This document shows, one piece after another, positions 25,425 to 36,900 of a stretch of 64,000 nucleotides of DNA. The stretch comes from Serilophus lunatus (lineage: Eukaryota; Chordata; Aves; Passeriformes; Eurylaimidae). The notes under the pieces were generated by a model. The model did not search any database. It was not told the origin of the DNA and worked only from the letters and a program-made list of their open reading frames with translations. The first letter of the stretch is position 1, and each line of letters begins with the position of its first letter. Where the stretch lies: the NCBI GenBank assembly GCA_013399895.1, contig VXBA01002399.1:62001-126000 (forward strand), written 5' to 3'. The position numbers and the translations under genes were made by a program.

Positions 25425-26895
25425 TCACAGGTGCTTTGTACAGACTCTATGTTTTTGTTCATTGTGCGTTGCTGGGAAAAAGGCGAACTACCGCCAGATC
25501 TCCATGATGCAGTTATCATCACCCTTTACAGGAAGAAAGGAGAAAAATCAGATTGCTCAAATTACCAGAGTATTTCTTTGGTCTCTACTGCTGGTAAAAT
25601 CCTTGCAGGAATACTTTTGAACAGACCAGTACCAGCCATCTCAGAACAATTTCTACCTGAAAGTCAGTGTGGCTTCAGAGCCAATAGGAGTACCACAGAC
25701 ATGGTATTTGTTCTCAGACAACTGCAAGAGAAGTGTAGGGAACAGAACAAAGTATTCTATGTAATTTTCGTTGACCTCACCAAAGCATTTGACACTGTGA
25801 GCAGAAAAGGCCTGTGGCAGACCTTGGAACAATTAGGTTGTCCTCCCAAATTCCTCAAAATTATTATCCTGCTACAAGTTGATCAGCATGGCCAAGTCAG
25901 ATATGGTGATGTACTCTCTGAGCCCTTCCCAATAGCTAATGGTGTGAAACAAGGTTGTGTTCTTGCACCAACTCTATTCACAATCTTTTTTAGCATGATC
26001 CTCCAAAGGGCCACGGCACACCTCAATGAAGATAACAGCATTTACATCTGATATCGTACTGATGGGAGCCTATTCAACCTAAGGCGACTGAAGGCCCACA
26101 CCAAGACCCTAAATCACCTTGTCCGCGAGCTGCTTTTTGCTGATGATGCCGNAGAGATAGACAACAGGTTAGCAAAGGCATACAGAGCCTTTGGACAACT
26201 CCATAAAAGAGTTTGGTACGATAAACATTTGAAGAAACGTACAAAGATTAGTGTCTACAGTGCCATTGTACTGTCTACTCTTTTATATGGGTCTGAATCA
26301 TGGGTCATCTACTGCCACCACCTGTGACTCCTTGAACGCTTCCGTCAGCGCTGCCTCCGTGCAATCTTAAACATCCACTGGACTGACTACGTGACTAATG
26401 TCACTGTCCTTGAACAGACAGGGGTCACCAGTATTGAGGCCATGCTGCTGAGGACGCAGCTGCACTGGGCAGGGCACGTCTCCAGGATGGAGGATCACCG
26501 CCTCCCTAAGATTGTGCTCTATGGTGAACTCACCACTGCCTGCTGCAACAGAGGAACCTCAAAGAGGAGAAACAGGGATTCCCTGAAACAACATCTCAGT
26601 GTTGGTCATATTGACTGCCATCAGTGGTCCACTCTGGCCTCCAACTGAGGGACATGGAGACACACCATCCATAACACTGCTGCCTCCTTTGAGAATACAC
26701 GTAGAATCAGTCTCGAGGAGAAAAGACAACGCAGAAAGAACCATGCCTCACCAATACCACCTAAGGAGACTTTCCACTGTGCTTTTTGCAACCGGACTTG
26801 CCTATCCCACATCGGCCTTTTTAACCATCAGTGTGCTTGCAGCAAGCATGGGTAGAGCCCTTCCCATATCTTTGTTCGTGAAGCCTAGCCATGAT
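25425..26895 (+). mobile_element. RTE-like non-LTR retrotransposon, 5'-truncated
   Basis: A LINE copy clearly distinct from CR1. It starts inside the region just before the reverse transcriptase and runs through the RT, the C-terminal domain and a very short 3' UTR. After the stop at 26853-26855 only about 40 bp follow (agcccttcc..tctttgttcgtgaagcctagccatgat), matching the compact 3' end of this family, which is often followed by a short (GAT/ATG)n tail; here only 'catgatg' remains. The 5' edge is typical of incomplete reverse transcription. Its CpG density is visibly higher than that of the flanks, which suggests it is younger than the neighbouring decayed repeats. RTE-type elements are rare in birds, so this may come from a horizontally acquired lineage. 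Confidence 0.85.
25431..26855 (+). pseudogene. RTE-like reverse transcriptase, single frame with three TGA
   Basis: Encodes the RT and C-terminal part of an endonuclease-reverse transcriptase. Motifs in order: GELPPDLHDAVIITLY, SQCGFRANRSTTDMVF, motif A (FVDLTKAFDTVSR, near 25767-25802), motif B (NGVKQGCVLAPTLF, 25938-25979), DGSLFNLRRLKAHTK, motif C (FADD, 26136-26147), LLYGSESWV, RFRQRCLRAILNI, LRTQLHWAGHVSRMEDHRL, LYGEL and a C-terminal Cys/His cluster (CAFC...H...H) from 26778. All lie in one frame with no frameshift. Stops are TGA at 26049-26051, 26325-26327 and 26646-26648. About 80 residues normally found after FADD are missing, with an N at 26152 on the junction. The frame has no ATG-defined start because the copy is 5'-truncated; it is open from 25395. 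Confidence 0.88.
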
Positions 26896-29800
26896 GTTTG
26901 TGTGCATATGCTATGTCAAATGTGCTAGGGATACTGCTTTCCTAAATTCTTAAATATTTCAGATTTATAAGTAAGTTACTCTTATAGTATGGTAAATCAC
27001 ATATGGATCCTTTGTTAAATTGTTTGAGTCATAGGTTAAATTAAATTGTTTAAGCTTAGTGTTCCCAAGCCTTTAGGCTATATTCCTTTTTGTCCTTTCC
27101 CTTTCTGTCCTTTTGGTTTTCCCTTCTCCCTTTCCGTCCTTGCTGTCATCTATGAGTCTCCTCATAGATGGTCCTGTGTTTATTTCTGTTCACACTGATA
27201 TTGATTTTAGACTTCTGTGTGTTTTTTCTCAGTATATTTTAACTACCCAGTAAACAGTAGCATGAGCTTTACCAAGACGTCTGTCATGCCATTTCATTTA
27301 TATTAAACCTTCTTTCACAGATACTTCTGTTGGGGAATTTTTAAGCAACCTTAAAACACTCATTTCACAACAACCTCTCAGCTCTGAATCACTTTGCTTA
27401 GGTTCCTGGGTGTCTTCAAATATTGTCATGAGCCATGATGGCAATCACACTCACAGTAAGTCGGTAAGTAAGAAGGTAGTAAGTAACTAGGTAGCTAAGT
27501 AGCTTAAGACAAGGTTGAATGAATCAAAAACCCTTGTGTGAACTCCTAAAAGCACAGAGGTTCCTTTAGAAGTATTGTCTATAATTCCCTCTGCCATATG
27601 CTACTCAAAAATCTTTGAAAAGAGCAAAAGTAAATCCATACTACAACTCCTCATGGTACAACATTTTCTGAGTTTTCCCAATACCACAGCTTTTTCCTTA
27701 ATGACACTAATGTTAATTCATTCTTCTTCTACTTTAATTTGACAGACTGTCTATATAATAAGCATCTTTAAACAAATTTTTCAGATACCAGTAAAGGTAG
27801 ATGCATTCATAATAGTAAATAACTTGTTTTAAATATTGTTCTGAAAGACAGTGGACAAAGCTATCTATGAACTTTGCAATCATAAAAGCTTTCTTTGGAA
27901 CAGACTAGAAACAAAATATTTCATTTGCTTTGTTAGTGTCCTTTCATTTGAGGCATAATTATATCCAAACTGCAGCTTCTGAGGGCCACACAGAATAATA
28001 TAAACGCCTTTGTTTCCGTGAATTCATGTTCTGTTTTTTCCATTCCCATTGCAATCCTGGTTACATGAATGAGGAATCTGAATGCAAAGGCATGCAGTAT
28101 TCTGAGAGTTATAAGAAGCTGAAATGCTTTGATTTTTTTTTCCAAAGCCTATAGTCTGATTCACTATTCTTTCCCCACTCTGTCTTGGACAATGGCTCTC
28201 CTTGGTCTTTGCATAACCCTCCAGATCTGAGCTGTGAGAGAGATGGTATCATGGTAACACATTCTACAACCAACTTGAGACATCTCACCTGAAACTGGTG
28301 TGTCCCAGAAGTAATTTACCCAAATGACAGGACCCTGACAAGCTTGGGTTTCACAAGTTGCTGCACTAAATGCTCACAGATAATCACTAGAAAGAACAGT
28401 GGGTCTATGCCTTACTTGCTAAACTCCTTATGAAATTAAAACTGTCCCTTTTTACTTGATATGTCAGCAGTTAATGGTGATATTCTAGTTAAATATCTAG
28501 GACTTAAATGTCAGCAGAAATGAAACAATGGAGAAATAAAGGGGACCTGGGGAAGCCCTTGATGAAAAATAGAAAATGCGAAGTTTCAGAAACTTCTGCA
28601 AAACTTAGACCTTGATCCAGATTCACAATGACTTGTGTGTCTTGTGTATAACATGGAGATAAAAAGGTTGAAACTAATCCTAAAAATATTAATGTCATGA
28701 CATAACCTTGGCAGCTGAAATACTCCTTCTTACTAGGCTGTAGAATTCCTCACTTCAAGGTAATACTGAGAACAACAACTTACAAGTTTTACCTTAATTT
28801 AGTCCTCTGAATACCCCCTCTTAGATGATAGATATATGATCTAAGAATACACAAATTTGATCCAAGGCAGTTGAGATGTATCTAAAAAAAAAAAAAAAAA
28901 GACATTCTTTTCTTCTGTGTGTAACAGTAAGAATAAGGAAATGGCGTCATTTGAATCAGAGATGTTACGCTGTAAATTATTTCCAAAAAACAATCAGAAA
29001 TTCTTTCAAGTAAAATCAACAGACTTTATGACAGGCTAAAATAGAGCATAATATATTTCTAACATCAAATGATACTAACGTAAAAAGAAATAGAATCATG
29101 AAAGTATTAAGACCATGTCCATAATTCAGTTCAATAAACTAATTGTATACAACTGGACAGTGTTGCCAAAAATCTTCACTCTGGTGTTTTAAATCAATAT
29201 CTCGTTTCTTCTCTGATAGTACACTGAATTCAGAAATTCTTTTCATCCTAGACAAATTAGAAAATATTTTTTGGATGTTGACATTACCAATACAGGCCAA
29301 TTGTCCTGTCCACAATGCAGGAATTGTGAATATTCTGCATGTAGAAATCATGGTCATAACAACTTGAGCCCAGTGCAGAATATGAGAACAGAATATCCAG
29401 TTGAGATCTGCAGTGCAGATAAGCTTTCTGCATCGAGAACAGAAGATGTGAATTTTATCCATAGATCAAGAACATGCAGTATTCTGAGACTTGCTTATCC
29501 TTAAGTGGCACGAAAGCATAAAGAGAAAAAAGCCTTTCTGATGTTTGATAATGAGAAACATGGTTGACTTTCAGACCTGAAACTATTTAACACACGCACA
29601 CATGAGAGAGAATAAAAGAGAGAAATCTTTGGAAAAAAATTGGATTTTAATGAGAAAAATTACTTATTACAGTAGACATCAACTAACGGATCACATTATT
29701 TTGTGTCAATTTGAAAAGGCAAGGGGATTTTAATTATTTTCCTTACTAAGCATATCCAAAAATATTCACTAAAAAACACAGTAAATATGTTATAAACTCA

Positions 29801-32370
29801 TTTAAGCCACAGAGCTCGTCAACACTGTTTGCAATTATGAAATCATTTGAGGCTATGGTATTTTTTTACAAGGAATTGTTTTGCTCTTAGATGAAAACCA
29901 CATCATAGTCCTTCAGACATAAATCTTTTATTGTATCTTCAAGAAAGAAACTGGAAATTGTGCAACAAGGCGCCACTGATAAAATGTAAGTATCCCCTTG
30001 GAGTAATCTGGATGAGCTCATCACTTGGGGAAGATAACAGGGCTATGTCATGGTTACAAAACACTGCTTTTCCTTTTCAGTTAGTGACAGAGGAATGCAA
30101 TGAACATAGTCCTGTGCACAACATAACAGAAAATACTTGGCTCTTTAGGACAGAAATTGCTTCTGAGTCTTGGCTTCAATTTATCTGACTTTAGAGTCAG
30201 AAATATACACCATTCAGTGTCAGGTGGATCTTTTAGTTTTCCTTCTATTCAGGTAGAATTAGCGCCATAGCCAAGGGCTGCATATAAAAGCTAAGTAAAA
30301 GGAAAATAGTGTGTGAGGCAAATCAATGCAATGATCTGACAGAACTTATTTCAGATGTAACCTGTGATGATCTGAGCCTTCAGACTTCATTCATTGTTTC
30401 TTGTCTCACTTTCATCCACATGTTCTGTGTACCTGCCCTCCATTCCCATTTACCAGATTCCATTGCAGGGCTAAGGGATTTCCATCACTTAAGGAACTCA
30501 CATCCTTTCGGGTGATTGAGCCACTATCAACACAAACTTTTTCCACTGACAACCAGTGAAACATCAAGACACTGGATAACTTGCTAGACTTAGTTCTTCA
30601 ACATGGCTTTCTAGACCATGAAAGACCATTTTCTCTGAGTCTCCAGACCAGCTTTAGAACCATTCTTGTCTATTCTTCTGTACCTAGTATGCCAAAAAAA
30701 GGCCTAGAAGAAACCCTAAAATCCTCTGAACACAAATTAACGCAGAAGGCACAGACTCTGGTTCTGCACTTTTCCTCTGATTTGGATGAGTTTCAGGAGC
30801 AGCAGTCCTGAGCACCACTCCCATCAACTGTTTGCAGAGGGACAACTCACTGGGAATGATTCAGTGAAACAGAGCAAAATGGGGAATTAATTTCACTGGG
30901 GTTTGCACTAGTATGAAGGTATGTTGTACACAACATTTATCACTGTCTTAATTTACTTGCTACATTCAATTGAACGTCAAGTGGAATTGCATATATTGAA
31001 TGTATCTGTGTGTACAAATCTGGAAGCTGGCCTTGATGAAACTTGAAGCCAGTTCCTCAAATTCATGTGCTTAGCCAAGAAAACCCAAAAAAACCCAGAA
31101 AAACAAATGACCAAAACTCACCACTCCAGATGAAAGTTAGATCTGCCTTGAAATATCAAATACAGTAAACCCTTTAATATTTAACTTGCTTTCAGAAGCC
31201 GGGAAGCCGCATTTAATTCTGGTCCAAATCCTCTTTGTAAAGCATCTATCCTGTCTGCAAGTGAAATAAAAATCCACTGTACTCATCTGTGCCATTCCTC
31301 TTCCTGAAGTCCCAAGAAGAAGCCAGGCAGCCATAAATGTACCTGAAATTAGGGAACAAAAAGAATATCAGCTGTGATTAAGATATATGGAGGAAGTAAG
31401 CCAGACTCTGAGGTGAAAGATATCTTTATAATAACAGCTGCATCCTGAAGGGTATAAGAGACTTTATCCAAAAAACAGTTTGGTATTGCCAATCAAAAGG
31501 TGAAGAAGACTCAGTGGCTGTTGTCTTTTACTCTCCAAGTGAGCCTGATGAGCCCGATTTGACAGATACATGTTGGTGCTTGAGTGTCTTTCTGACTGGA
31601 ACATAACAGAACATGTTTGGGAGTGAAATCAGTTTGCTTTAAAGTAAATACAACCTTCCTCTCCCATAAGGTCTCTCACTGAGTTCATCATGTCTATCCT
31701 ACTTAACTTCAATTAATTCTTATGCCTCATATGATATTCCTGATAAACATGTTCTTGCTTCCAAAAATAAATAGGTACAAATGCTTCCTTTTAATGTGCA
31801 AAAGGCAATACACTTTTTCTCTTCTTGGTAAATAGCACTGGTACATCAGTCAAAGACTAAAGAATTTTCCCATGTTTAATTCTCTTCTGCTGGTAGGATA
31901 AATACAGTCCAGCAGTGTCTACTGAAAGCAGATAAAATCAATTCATTAAAATATAGCTATTTTAGAGGAATTATTTGTTATGCACAGATCATCACTATAC
32001 TGCATCTTCCAGAGAAAACAAGTCCACACAACTGAGAACTCATGTTGGAATCAGAGGTCAGAGCAAGTGGAGCTGTCTACCACAGCAGAGAGAAAATAGT
32101 CATCCAAGGGTCAGTGTCCATTTATCGCCAGTACAATTCTTCAACCAACTGTTCTGATTTCTGTTGAGCACCAGTGATACTAGCTTCTTCCCCTTTTGAA
32201 AATCTTGCTTTGATTACAAACACGATCAAATCCTGACCAGCAAAATGTGCACATCATAGTCATCATTTCAGAAACTAGTTTTTATTTGGATGCCTTAAGG
32301 GTTATGCCTCATATTTCTGGGGATTGACTTTAGCTGGGTAGCTTGAAAACTAAGGGCCCACAAAGGCCTG
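26896..32370. other. Long non-coding stretch, mostly featureless
   Basis: About 5.5 kb. It holds a degenerate GTAA-type tandem patch (see separate entry), a 17-base A tract (28884-28900) and many short open frames without known domains. No gene, LTR or LINE that I can support. Confidence 0.45.
27456..27507 (+). repeat. Degenerate GTAAGT/GTAGCTAA tandem patch
   Basis: Within about 50 bp the hexamer GTAAGT occurs three times (27456, 27464, 27479) among related units such as ggtagt and ctaagtagct. It looks like a decayed simple repeat. Confidence 0.7.
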
Positions 32371-32711
32371 TGTTCAGATGTTAGCATTCTTCTGTACAGA
32401 TAAAAGGGTAGCAAGACAAAACATAGGCTTAGGCTTCCCAGGGCCTAAGCCCCCAGGGGTAGGGGCTGGGCAGGTCCTGGGATGGGACAGGTCATAAGGG
32501 ACAATCTTGTTGGTTACTTAAAGGGCATAAGAGCCAGATGGACTTTGGATGGATGGTGTGATGGGTGGTAGCTATGAAGGCTATAAATATGGAGATATTG
32601 TTACTCTTTTCCTCTTTGGACCATAGGATCTTCACCAGTAAAGCTGTCCCCACTTCACCCCTATCAAACCACGTGCTTGCCTCAATTTTCTTATCTTGCT
32701 TTCAGGCAACA
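32371..32711 (+). mobile_element. ERV solo LTR, first of a pair
   Basis: About 340 bp with an LTR layout: TGTT start, a GC-richer upstream part (cccccaggggtaggggctggg), a TATA box (ctataaatat, 32581-32590), and 50 bp later AGTAAA (32637-32642), one base from AATAAA, followed by 'gctgtccccacttcacccctat' in substance and an end gcaaca. The order and spacing match U3-R-U5 of a small avian ERV. No primer-binding site or viral genes follow, so it is treated as a solo LTR. The two edges are not fixed by a target duplication and may be off by some bases. Confidence 0.6.
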
Positions 32712-33308
32712 TTTTGGCAAATATTACTCACCTAAGTGTTGATATTTACAGTAATCTTGTTCTTCTGTGTTCTGGACCTAGCTAAAAGTCAAATCTCCGC
32801 ATGCAGAGGATTCCTAATGCACAACCTGAAAATACCATTAAACACCTCTACAAAGTGTGTCAGAGTCTTCTGAGGAAGGGCTTAACATAAAATATAGTTA
32901 TCTGGTAGTATTACCAATCCTTTCTGCGTGCATTCTGACAATATCCAGCTGTTGTAGAGCCTATTGACATCTATGTTTTACCTGAAGAGAGAAGTGTTCA
33001 TGCTTAGTTACAGTGGGCTGCAGACACAATGTGACATTGATGGCTCTATAGGTATGAGACCTATCACTACTATATGTCCAGCTGTTTTAAATGGACTTTT
33101 GGTCAGTGCAGCCAGCCATGCTTACATTTTAATTCACTTCAATAGGCAAGACTTATTTTCACCTTTTGAGGATGTTTCCTCAGCATAATATACTGGCTGA
33201 AATGCAGAAAGAAATATGGACTGTGTTCTCAAGAACAAAGATGTTTTGCATCAATGTCTGAAGGAAAACGTGTCACAAAAACCTAATATACCATGTTTTG
33301 TAGCATAA
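32712..33308. other. Spacer between two LTRs
   Basis: About 600 bp without viral coding signal, so the two LTRs are not the ends of one provirus. Nothing else recognised. Confidence 0.5.
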
Positions 33309-33686
33309 TGTTAGGCTGTATTACAGAGTGTCAGACTACGATGTAATGTCTTAGGTATGTAAACATCATCGTGTGACCGTCCTGTGGCTCTGAGACAGTA
33401 ACACATGACCACCTTTCCTTTTGTCTATTGGCTGTGTTAACCTAAACAATCTTTGGACTATAAAACCAGATGAATTTGCAATAAAGAGGAGACTCCATGA
33501 GACTCCATTTGCCCACTGTACATATTGTGTATAGACTGTCTTTCTTTTCTGGATCCTCTGATTAACAGCACCATGCACACAAGGCCAGTATGTTTTGTTG
33601 GCAGCTGTGGTTTCAGAGGGTCCCGATCGCTGACACCACCAAATTGATGATTCCGGTTAAGGGATCGCAAACACAACTGGACAACA
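33309..33686 (+). mobile_element. ERV 5' LTR remnant
   Basis: An LTR different from the one at 32.4 kb. It has a TATA box TATAAAA (33459-33465), AATAAA (33480-33485), a duplicated GAGACTCCAT unit (33489-33508) and an end in ggacaaca just before a primer-binding site. The TATA-to-AATAAA distance is unusually short, so the polyadenylation signal may lie upstream of the cap site. The start (TGTTAGG, about 33309) is a guess. The presence of the primer-binding site shows this was the left LTR of a provirus and not a solo LTR. Confidence 0.65.
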
Positions 33687-33688
33687 AT

Positions 33689-33701
33689 TGGTGGCCCGTA
33701 C
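33689..33701 (+). promoter_or_regulatory. Retroviral primer-binding site, tRNA-Ile type
   Basis: TGGTGGCCCGTAC is the complement of the 3' end of tRNA-Ile(AAU), including its CCA, over 13 bases. It lies two bases after the LTR end ACA, the normal place for a reverse-transcription primer site. The next bases (AACA) no longer match the tRNA, so the site is partly decayed. In exogenous and endogenous retroviruses this is where the host tRNA primes minus-strand DNA synthesis. Confidence 0.65.
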
Positions 33702-33903
33702 AACAATGTTTGATAAAAAATAGTTAAACTGCATTGTAAAAGCGCAGCTTGCAAAAAGAAAAATAAAAGTATAGTATAGAGCAATGTTGTACACTCTTGT
33801 TCAAGGCATCCATCCAGTGAAGCCTATTTAGGTCTATCAGAACTAGAAGGGATGGATTAGACATTTGTGGGCCTTTTCAGCTCTGCAATTCAATGATCCT
33901 GTT
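33702..33903 (+). mobile_element. ERV leader remnant, then possible CR1 tail
   Basis: About 80 bp of A-rich sequence after the primer-binding site may be the remains of the provirus leader. No gag frame follows. From about 33845 the sequence (gggatggattagac..ccttttcagctctgcaattcaatgatcc) resembles a plus-strand CR1 3' end, so the provirus is probably deleted here. Both assignments are tentative. Confidence 0.4.
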
Positions 33904-36900
33904 TCACTATGTGAACAGATCTCACTGTTAACTCTGGCTCAAGCAGCTCCATAAGAAATCCAAAATATTTGAGGCTTATTATGATCATTTAAACTTGATT
34001 GTTTTCATGCATTGTAGGTAATTACCTTTTCAGTAAGCTAACCCTACTCTACCTGTGGCTTAAATATTAATTCCCTATAGAATAGAGCCTAAGCATTATC
34101 TAGGAGCATGCATAAAGCAAACTGGAAAAGCTTGAGGAAAAGCATAGGTTCGTCCAATTGCAAATACTGTCACCCAAGCATCACTATACATCCAAAATCC
34201 TGACAAAATGAGAATTCTTAACTATCCCTTTTACATTCACTGTAGCATAGGTTTGTCTGCACTGAGCTGAGACTCACACAACTAAGTCCTCCCTTGCATG
34301 AAATCCAGGCTTATCTGCAACCAACACAATTATGTAGCACAAAGTCATGGTGTTTTGTCTTTCATATAAAATCATGGACCAAAAGAAAGGACATTAGAAT
34401 TATCAAAGTGCTGGAAGCCACAATTCCATGCTCAGAGGAGCCCCTGAGAAATGACAGAAGGCAAAACCAAGGCCATATGATATCCTACCAGAAGACAATT
34501 TGAAAATTTGTTTTGGATAGAGGTAGTGGGTTGGTATATTTACCTATAATTGATATATAGTCTTCAATTCATTGCACAGCAATAGCTCTACAGTACAAAC
34601 ACATAGAGGACTTCAGTGTCAGATATCCAAAGCTTAGTCTGTACTACAAAGAGGAGGGTCCCTTGCTACCACTCAAAGTCTGTGTTTCCAGCAGGTGTTT
34701 TCACACCTTCTGAAGGTTTGATTTCCTCAAAGAATGAATGGAACATTTGTCTTCTGGCAGCCACAAGTAAGACTTAAATAATTGTTAGATCTGCCTGATG
34801 TTACCACCTGTGGATTACAGAGTGTCTTAAAACTCAACAAAAACTATATATGGTGACTTAACAATAAAAATCTAGGGACAAAAATAAAGTGGGTTTTGAC
34901 AACCTTCTGCAAATCTGCATACTATACAAATGGCACACACTAGGTGTGTTAGCAACCTTAAACCCCTTTTTTCTATTTCCTTTTTTATCATATTGTGTAT
35001 TATCTGAGGTAAACCTTCAGTAGCCAAAGACAATTATTTCGTGCTAACTCTACGATTATGAGATACTTTCTCAGAAAAAGAGAGCAAAGATACTCACAGC
35101 AGCCACTGCTTTAAAAGAAGGGAAGACAATAGTTTTTAGGAGCTATGGCAAGAATCAAGTTGTTCAATCACAAATTAGTGAAGTTTTTTTCTCATTTTAA
35201 CGACTGGAGAAGATGTTCAAGTCAGTTACTGCCCCTCCACTGACAGGTGGTCATAAGCATAGGAGCAGCCACACTGGCCAACTCAGAAATCCACCTCGCT
35301 CTCTTCTGATCAGCTTCAGCCATCAGTGGATGCTTTATGGGAAAATGTAAGAAATAAAACAAATATAGAGTGTATCTCTCCAGTGTATTCTCTTGATTTC
35401 TGAGAACAATCCAACAGGGTTTCCTGAAGTATATATTGGATCTACACCATCATTTTTGGTAGCCACCAATGCATGTCTACTTCCTTCTGTAAGCAGTAAT
35501 TTTTTTAAGCACTCTGTCTGGATTGCTTACAACTATCTACAACCTTTGCATCATTTTGTCTTTATTCGTCTTCTATTACTTCATGACCTTGCCTTTACAT
35601 ATTCACCCACATCCAGTGGCATCTCATAGTCCTTCAGTTACAGACAGTTACTTTTTTATCAGAATCAGGGCTAAGTTCACAAAACAAACGAACAAACAAA
35701 AAACAAAACACACAAAAAAACCCAAAAAAACCCCAAAAAACTGTTTTGAAAAGAAGCTTCTAAACTTTTCCTGGTAAATTTTCTGAACTATTCGCAAGAA
35801 TATCTACACCATGCATAAGCAGGCTCTGGAATCCTTTACCCATTTTAAAATTATATTTACTTGTATAATAAAAACAAGGATAATAAAGAATACAGGATGA
35901 ACATACTCAGATCACAGGATATTTAGGGAGCAGGTCTTGGAATATGATTCATACCCTTGAATGGAGACGAATTTCCAGAAAGCTTGAAATATTTGGTATA
36001 CAAACTATAGAGGTAATAACCAAGTGTATTCCCCTGCCAGGCAAGTAAACTATTATATTTCAAATGAAGTTTACCACTGCTATTATCACTAGGTCATACA
36101 CCTTTATAAATAAACAAGAAACAAAAACCTCATCAGCGTTATACCTATGTCATTGGAATCAATTGGTTTTTGCATTACAGAGTCCTGTATGATTGATTTT
36201 AAGAGGCAGTTAAAAAGAAAACCATTCTAGTCTACTCGATTAAAAAGAAACAACAAGGCATTAAAGGAATAGCAGAACTGATGGATTAAAATGCACAGAG
36301 GAAAGACAACAGAGAATTGCTTGGCATTTTTGAATAGCAAAATCTAGGATAAAAAGAATTGAGTTTCCAATCAACAAAAAACTGGCAAAAAGGCAAGAAT
36401 CCAGACTCTCTTGGATTTATGCTTTTTCTGCCAATTAGCATTAACATGCCTGATCTAGGTGTCTAGCCAGCTTGTGGTATCATAAAAAAACAACAAACCT
36501 TGAATGTGTTATCACCACAGAATGTGTAATTACTTTAAGCACCAGCTGAAAATTACAGAGTTATGAATTTGTAAATTTGTATGTATTTATTGTGGAGATA
36601 AAGTTGTTGGAGTAGATATAATCTATATTTGTGTTTAAAATCCTGGTTGCAACTACTTCAGTGCCAGCAAATTTTGTATTGAAACTACGTACTAGTAACA
36701 GTAATAGATTACCGTATCACAGCAACATACAAATTTTGCTGGGCAACTGCTGCTCATTGTCTGAAGAAAATAATCTTGCATCACTGACAAAGCAGATACT
36801 TATCCATGTGACTTATCCATTGAAGGACTTAAAGCTAAACATGTGTTTACATGATTGCAGTGTGGAATCACTTGTTAATGTCAACCTGGTATTTCAAGAC

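Noticed and set aside
32371..33701. The two LTRs as the ends of one provirus
   Set aside because: Their sequences differ, the spacer has no viral coding, and the primer-binding site follows the second LTR and not the first.
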